NCBI GenBank assembly: GCA_038363925.1
Contig: JAQQWL010000006.1
Location: forward strand, 5,374,501-5,438,500
Reading direction: 5' to 3'
Length of the DNA stretch: 64,000 nt
Source: Apiospora phragmitis
Lineage: Eukaryota; Ascomycota; Sordariomycetes; Amphisphaeriales; Apiosporaceae
The notes under the pieces are model-generated. The model saw only the letters and a list, made by a program, of their open reading frames with translations, did no database searches and was not told the origin of the DNA. The position numbers and the translations under genes were made by a program. Positions 57,994 to 64,000 of the stretch are shown in pieces (the stretch's first letter is position 1; each line of letters opens with the position of its first letter).

Positions 57994-58869
57994 TCACAAC
58001 TCCCCCACCTTCTTCCCCACCGCCCCCGGCGCATCCGTCAGCGGCACGTACCGCACCCCGTACCCGCGCCGCTTCGCCACGTTCCCCTCGCCGTCCTTCT
58101 CGACCGTCCAGATGTACTGGTCCCACCCGTCGCGCCCGCCGACGGGGATGAACATGCGCCCCGGCGCCCGCAGCTGCCGCACCAGCTCCTCATGCAGCTT
58201 CTCGGCCGCCGCGCCCACGTGGATCGCGTCCCAACCGCCCTCCTCATCCTTGGTTCCGTTTCCAGTTCCACCGTCCCGTGCAGCGTCGTCGCCGTCGTTT
58301 TGTGTAGTGGTAGCAGCCGGTATGACGCCCGCGTGACCGCCCACGGGCGGCAGACCTTCGCGCGGGCTCGGCTCGACCCAGCCCTTGCGCCCGTCGCCGA
58401 CGCGGAACCGACACCGGCCGCTCTCGAGCAGGGCCCGCCCGCCGGGGCTCTTGGCCATGTTGCGCTTGCCGAGCTCCTTGAGCTCGCGGATATGCTCGAC
58501 GCCGACGACGACGCCGTCCTCGCCCGCAAGCTCGGCCAGGACGTGGGTCAGGTAACCACTACCGGAACCGATATCCAGGATACGGCGGGGACGACCAGCC
58601 TTGCCGCTAACTTCTCCATTCTTGGAGGAGGATGGCGGCAGTATGTACTCCAGCAGGGCCTCGACGGCGTTGGCGTGCATGTGCGGGGCCGAGATGGTGG
58701 CACCGTGGCCGATGGGCTGGGGGCTGTCCTCGTAGGGCGAGGCGGGCGCGTAGTGGGCCCGGTCCACGCGTAGGAAGGCGTCCTTGACGGCCGGCGACGT
58801 CAGCAGGCCGTGCTTCCACAGGTTCTCGACCAGGGTCTCGTTGGAGGAGCCGCTGCTGCGCCAGGCCAT
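57994..58869 (-). CDS. Protein-L-isoaspartate O-methyltransferase (PIMT)
   Basis: SAM-dependent repair enzyme methylating isoaspartyl residues in aged proteins. Start chosen at the ATG 58869-58867, MAWRSSGSSNETLVENLWKH, matching the conserved start of eukaryotic PIMT; the frame is open 85 codons further upstream with a Ser/Arg-rich, presequence-like stretch, so a longer (possibly mitochondrial) form cannot be excluded. 291 residues from the chosen start. Motifs: IGHGATISAPHMHANAVEAL (PIMT signature), RRILDIGSGSGYLTHVLAEL (SAM motif I), WDAIHVGAAAEKLHEELVRQ and PGRMFIPVGG. An insert rich in Asp/Gly (about 185-215) lengthens it compared with the usual 220-240 residues. Intact. Confidence 0.93.
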   Translation of the reverse strand: MAWRSSGSSNETLVENLWKHGLLTSPAVKDAFLRVDRAHYAPASPYEDSPQPIGHGATISAPHMHANAVEALLEYILPPSSSKNGEVSGKAGRPRRILDIGSGSGYLTHVLAELAGEDGVVVGVEHIRELKELGKRNMAKSPGGRALLESGRCRFRVGDGRKGWVEPSPREGLPPVGGHAGVIPAATTTQNDGDDAARDGGTGNGTKDEEGGWDAIHVGAAAEKLHEELVRQLRAPGRMFIPVGGRDGWDQYIWTVEKDGEGNVAKRRGYGVRYVPLTDAPGAVGKKVGEL

Positions 58870-59595
58870 GGTTCTGGTGCTGAGGGATCTGGCTTGGAGA
58901 TGCCGGGGTAGCTGCTGCTGCTGGGTTGCAAGTACCGAAGCGATGCGGTGGTGGTAAGGTTGAGGGCTGCTGGAGATGAGGGTGCAACAACGGCTGCGGC
59001 GGAGATAGTTGAGCAGGTATGCTCCGGGGCGGGGGTTTTGTGGTGGCACTTTGACTGTTTTGAGTATCTTCCTAGTTGATTCTTTTCTTGAATGGATTGG
59101 GCGGCAAGGTTCCCGAGTGACCACGGGAATCTGCGAGCAGCTGCCAGGGTTATGTGCTGCGGCTATTACAGGGCTCTATTCGAGAGAGAAATATGATATG
59201 AACAAGTCTCTTGAACGAAGTAGGCTCGTCGACAGTTGAAAGCGCTGAGCTGTTGCTGTTTGTCTTGACGACAGTAGCGCATCCAAAGTCAATAATGATG
59301 GTTTAGGCTATAAGAACGACGAGATGCTTCTCAGGTAATTGATGGGCAGGGGTGAGGTGGACAGTATGGAGATGTGACTATCCCGGCTCGAAACTATGAA
59401 TCAGGTCAGGTATGTAGCTTTTCGTCCGGAGTGATGATAGACACACTTGAAGTTCTGACAGGGCGTGGAGTGACGTGACAGAGATGCAACTGGGATTAGG
59501 GATAGTGGGGGGGCCATGCGGGAGGTGAATGTCACTACTTCATAGGTGCATATCCCCTTGACCGCCACTACGCTAATAAAACTGGGGCGAGCAGT
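58870..59595. other. Upstream region of PIMT up to the AT-rich boundary
   Basis: 730 bp with normal base composition; no gene seen. The composition changes sharply at about 59,595-59,640. Confidence 0.5.
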
Positions 59596-62249
59596 ATATC
59601 GGTATCTAAACTTATTTTTTTAAAGTACACTATTAGCTATAATAATAAAATTTAATTAACTTTTTTTTAAAAATTAAGTTTAATAAAATATTAGCTTTAA
59701 TATATATAATATTATATAATAAAAAGTATTTAAAAAACGTTAATATATAATAAATATTATTTAAGTTTATATTAATTAAAAAGTATTTAAACGTGTAATA
59801 AAAAAACGCTTTATTAATATAATAAATAATAACACTTAGTTTATAATATATTAATAAAAGTAATGAAAAAAGTATTTATATATTAAAATTACTAAGGTTA
59901 TTTATTTTATTAATAAATTAAATTAATACTTAAATTAATTATTAAAGTAAAAAGTATTTATATAAAATATATAAAAATCCTTTATTATTATATATTTCCC
60001 TCTTTTTAATAATCTCTTTTATTATTATATAATTCTTTTATTAATTCTTTTATTAATAATTTAACTTTATTTATTTATTTTATATTATTTAGTCTATATT
60101 ATTTATTATATACTAAATCGTTTTTAAACGTAGTTAAATATTATAATATAATAAAGCTTATTATTTATTACGATCGGTAGGTTAGTCCCCTACGAGGTAG
60201 CACTTAAGGCGTAGAATTAAAACAGAAATAACCGTCTAGTTATTCCCGAAGCTTTTATTTTATAGCGTAGTGGTTAGTTTAAACACATTATAATATTATT
60301 ATAAATAAATTCGTTAGTATTATCTCGTAAAGTAGTTTTTTATATTAAACTTTATACGTACTTTAAAGTAGTAAAGGTAAGTTTAATTCTATAATTAAGT
60401 TAAGTTATACTATAGTTTTCTTTTTTTATTTAGTTTATTTTTAAAATAGTTAATTATTATTAATATTCGATACGTGTCATTATATCGAGTTTTTATAATT
60501 TTTTTTCCTTTTTTATAATATACGTTTATTATAATAACTAATTATATTAAAAAATCCCGGCTTAAAGTTAAAAAGTTTTACGGCTTATTATTGTAGCTTT
60601 ATTTTATTTTTAATAATTTTAGATTTAAAATTATAGTGTATTTTCGCTATATTTTTAAAGAGTAAAAGTACGTAATAATAAAAAGCGTTATAAAGTACTA
60701 AGAATATATTTATATTAATTAATTTTATAATAAATTAAAAGTCTTTATTTACTTTTTATAATAGATTTTAAAGAAGTATTATCGCTTAAAACGCGAAAAG
60801 CTTTAATTAAAAAATAAGTGAAGTTATTACTCGTTTAATTCGTTTATAAAGTTTAAAAAATAGCACGTTTTTAAAGTATAAAGCTAATATAACGTGGTTT
60901 TCGTTTTTTTAAAAAAATAAAAAAAATAAAAACGTTTAAAGTTCGAGGTCGCGATAATTATTTAAATTAATAAAGGTTTTAACGTAATAAATTAAAACTT
61001 TATAAATTTCTCTTTTTTTAATTCTATTTAATTTATTAGTTATTATATTTTTAACGTTTAAAAAACCTCGTTAACATTTTTATATATTATATTTTAATAA
61101 GTAACTTTTTTATTTATTAAAGTGTTTTTATATTCGTTTAATTCGTTTTTTATTAAAAATTATTTCGACTTTATATTTTTATTAATTCGTTTTAATTTTT
61201 ATTTATAAATCGATTTCGCGATTTTAAAAGCTAGTTTAAATAATAATAATTAGTAATTAGTTTTTAAAATTAGTTTTATAATTTTAAATAGTTTAGTTTC
61301 TTAAAAGTTTAGTTTTTTACTTAATTATTTAAATTTAATATTTTATTATAAAAATAGATTTTTTTTCTCGTTTAAAAATTTAATCCCTTTAACTTTATAT
61401 AATCGACGTATTTTATATTCGCTTTTTAAAAAAAATAAACTTTTATTATAAAGTAATTTATAATTACTTTAATCTTTTAACTTATATAATTATAATTAAT
61501 ATTAACTTTTTTTAACAGCTTTTTAATAATTTTTAAATTATACTCGTAATTTTATTATTCGTATTATTATAAATAAAGTATATTATATATTACGGCGTTA
61601 AATCACCGAAATAAGTTAACATTTTATACCTATTAAATAAAAGTACGTTTAATAATATAAATCGACTTAGCTTATAATATAAAATCACGGGCCTTTAATT
61701 AAGCTTACTTTTATCGCGTATTTATTTAATTTTATAACATAGATTTTTAAGCTACGTTTTTATTAATTTTATTACTTATACCTCGATTAAACCGTAGTAA
61801 TAAAACCGTATCGCTATATTTATTTTATTATATAATAATCGCCCGTAGTATTATAAATAATAATAAAACTTAGTTATTTTACTCGTAATTAATATAATAA
61901 CATAAGTATTATTTTAAAGTTTAATTAATTTATTTAGTTTATTTACTTATTTAAAGATAATAAGTTATAAATAGCTTATATTTAACGTTAAATTATATTA
62001 TAAAAGATTTTTAAAATTTAATAATATATAATTTTTTTTAAATAACTTATTATTATTAATAATGATACGAAAAAATATATAAATTAAGTCGTTTAATATT
62101 ATTAAATCTTTTATATAATAAAAAGTAAATATACTTTATAAATTTATTTATAATTATTAAAATATTATTATAATTACCTTTAATTAAAAGTTTTCTTTAA
62201 TAAAAATAACTTAATAGTAAAATTAAATACGTAACCTAGACCACAAGGC

Positions 62250-63140
62250 TTAAATAAATCGTTAATATAATTATTAAAAGGCATTTTAAGAAGATATAAG
62301 TATTATTTCCGGCTAATTCGCGCTAATCGCGAATATTAAAACTAAATACGGCATTTTAAATAAAAATATATATAATTTTAACGAAACCGGCTTTATAATC
62401 AATATAATCGAGTTAATATTCGTTATAATACGCGCCGATTATTATAAAAAACGAAATTAGTTTAACTTAATACTTAAGAATAATTAATAATTATTAAATA
62501 TATCCCGCCGTTCTTAATCGTTTAAAACTAATATAACTTACCGGGTAAATAAGTAATTAATTCGACTTTTAACGGCTAAACTAATAACGGAATAAATTCA
62601 ATTCGATATTTCTATAAATATATTAAAGCACGGACGAAAAGCCCTTATCGCTTTTTTATCTTAAACGATTATGAAAGCTATATTTCGGCCGAATTCGAAA
62701 AATATTATAAAAATAACTACATTATTATACTTAATATACTTTTTTACTTTTTTTACTTATTTTAACCGTTAAATATAATACTTTATTTATTATTAAAATA
62801 TATTAACTTAAAAAAAATCGAACTATTTATTAAAACGTTAATAAATTATATTATAAAGTTAAAATGTTTTATTACTTTTAAAGCTACGTATTTTATTATT
62901 TTTATAAAAAATAATATTAAATTTAAATTTAATATATTTAGTTTAGTATTTTATTACCCGGATAAAATAATTAATATATTAAATATATATTTTTAAACGT
63001 TTATATTTAACTCGTCGTGTTTAAAGACGACTAGCACTTATAACTTTTAAACGTCGTTTAATTTTTAATAAATAATTAAACATTTCATTTTTATTAAAAA
63101 TAAAGTTTTTACTATTAAGAAAGCTCCTCGATATTAATTT
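62250..63140 (+). pseudogene. Fot1/pogo-type DDE transposase relic, RIP-inactivated
   Basis: Conceptual reading of the plus strand across frame changes and stops gives blocks in the order of Fot1/pogo transposases (DDE_1 family). First IYNFNETGF at about 62,368-62,397, where the catalytic NFDETGF has Asp changed to Asn. Then YRFFILNDYESYISAEFEKY near 62,646-62,705, equivalent to RLLILDGHxSHxxxEF, with the second catalytic Asp also Asn and His changed to Tyr. Then LKKIELFIKTLINYIIKLKC and FKFNIFSLVFYYPDK, the usual region ending in LVPFDPE. The changes are G-to-A and C-to-T, as RIP gives. A further IKHFIFIKNKV block near 63,080 fits the C-terminus. The ends and inverted repeats of the element were not resolved. 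Confidence 0.78.
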
Positions 63141-63186
63141 TAAATATTATAAATTAAATAATAAAATAAATATATATATAATAATA

Positions 63187-64000
63187 TATAAAATAACTTT
63201 TATAAAAACTTAAATACGTACTTTATAGAAAATTAATTTAATACTTTTTAAGCGTTAAAAAATAAAATAATCGCTCGTTTAATTTAAAGGAGCCTTTATT
63301 ATATAAGAATCTTAAGAGCTATAAGACGAAAAGGTAAAAAGGAAACGTCTAGCGACTAATAAATAGGGAACGAGGGGTTCATTAAAACGAAGGGCGACCG
63401 GTGAAAGGCGTTATAGTATATACGGCGAGATAGGTTATAATATACGAATATATAAAAAGGATATAAAATTAAATAACGAATTAAATAAAAAGTGATTTTA
63501 ATTAATTTATATAAAAGTAGTAAAATATAAAAAAGTAGTTAATTTAATAATATAATTAATTTAATAATAAACTACGTTAACGAGAAAAATATATATAATA
63601 GTATATAAAATAATCTTTATAAAAGATTAAATATATACTTTATAAAAAAATAATTTAATATTTTTAAGCGTTAAAAAACTAAAAAATCGCGCGTTTAATT
63701 TAAAAAAGCCTTTATTATATAAAAATCTTAAGAGTTATAAAACGAGAAGATAAAAGAGAAGCGTTTAATAATTAATAAATACGAAACGAGGGGTTTATTA
63801 AAGCGAAGAGCGACTAGTAAAAGGCGCTATAATATTTATAGCGAAATAAGTTATAATACGCGAACATATAAAAAAGATATAAAATTAAATAATAAATCGA
63901 ATAAAAAGTAATTTTAATTAATTTAAAATATTAAGGTTAAATTAATTTGTATAAAAGTAATAAAATAAAAAAAGTGGCTAATTTAATAATAAATTATTAT
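63187..64000. repeat. Tandem duplication, period about 416 bp, diverged by transitions
   Basis: The segment starting at 63,187 recurs from 63,604 with an offset of 416-417 bp: compare the CGAGGGGTT sites at 63,371 and 63,787 and the AAAAAGT sites at 63,492 and 63,908. The copies stay aligned for over 300 bp. Most differences are C/T and G/A exchanges, for example GAGCTATAAGACG against GAGTTATAAAACG. The second copy is the more AT-rich. The repeat runs towards the window edge and may continue. Confidence 0.8.

Larger units (their letters stand above)
59596..64000. repeat. AT-rich, RIP-mutated repeat block
   Basis: From about 59.6 kb to the window end the DNA is extremely AT-rich, with no ORF of useful length on either strand. 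Remaining C and G are concentrated in CpG contexts (ACG, TCG, CGT), while CpA and TpG are nearly absent over long stretches. That dinucleotide pattern is the expected result of repeat-induced point mutation, which converts CpA to TpA in repeated DNA. Less mutated islands occur near 60,175-60,250 and 63,290-63,450. The content is transposon-derived at least in part. A pericentromeric or accessory heterochromatin location is an inference. Confidence 0.88.

Noticed and set aside
61560..61930. Possible minus-strand retrotransposon gag fragment
   Set aside because: One short stretch looked gag-like after mentally undoing RIP, but stops are too dense and no RT, protease or LTR pair could be read.
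59596..64000. Mitochondrial DNA insertion (NUMT) because of very high AT content
   Set aside because: No mitochondrial genes or intron ORFs; the CpA/TpG depletion and pogo-type transposase blocks explain it as RIP-mutated repeat DNA.
59596..64000. Telomere
   Set aside because: No TTAGGG/CCCTAA array is present.
1..64000. CRISPR arrays, bacterial operons or phage genes
   Set aside because: Spliced eukaryotic genes throughout; no regularly spaced short repeats were seen.

Overview
The window is nuclear DNA from a filamentous ascomycete (Pezizomycotina, most likely a Sordariomycete). Genes carry 45-160 bp GT-AG introns, often with a CTAAC-type branch site. The gene content is typical of such fungi: ATG26 with a PH-GRAM front half, HET, Clr5-ankyrin, DUF3292, PTH11-like rhodopsin-domain, TRI5-fold terpene synthase and UNC93-like genes. 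The right end is an AT-rich block that looks RIP-mutated. I see no tRNA, rRNA, CRISPR or prokaryotic feature.

Left part (1-20 kb) is mostly intact housekeeping DNA: the start of CMR1 (minus) diverging from an MTF2-like mitochondrial RNA-metabolism gene; a spliced 42-residue micro-gene; ATG26 sterol glucosyltransferase with four exons; a broken UNC93-like transporter; a beta-propeller phytase relic; ribosomal protein uL15 (RPL28); and the CHL1/DDX11 helicase.

Middle (20-48 kb) is an accessory-rich stretch: an orphan TRI5-family terpene cyclase, a short HET protein, phosphomannose isomerase, a 382-bp MITE, a DUF3292 membrane protein, an alpha/beta-hydrolase relic, a rhodopsin-domain pseudogene, GST, a short-chain dehydrogenase relic, a cysteine hydrolase, a GH5 exo-1,3-glucanase, a small secreted precursor with three kexin-bounded repeats, an SGNH esterase fragment and an unrecognised broken gene.

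Right part (48-64 kb): a TesB-type acyl-CoA thioesterase, a GH16 glucanase, a Clr5-ankyrin protein and protein-L-isoaspartate methyltransferase. From about 59.6 kb to the end the DNA is extremely AT-rich and nearly free of CpA/TpG. It contains a recognisable Fot1/pogo-type transposase relic and a diverged tandem duplication with a 416-bp period.

Two observations matter most. (1) Several otherwise well-preserved genes (PMI, DUF3292, HET, GH16, the kexin-repeat precursor, the terpene synthase) carry single-base indels, mostly at homopolymers. Because PMI is normally essential, many of these may be assembly errors, in contrast to genes with large internal deletions or several lesions, which look truly dead. 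(2) The gene at 44.84-45.29 kb encodes a secreted precursor of three related units, each preceded by a dibasic site. It resembles fungal kexin-processed peptide precursors and is the best candidate for an undescribed product.
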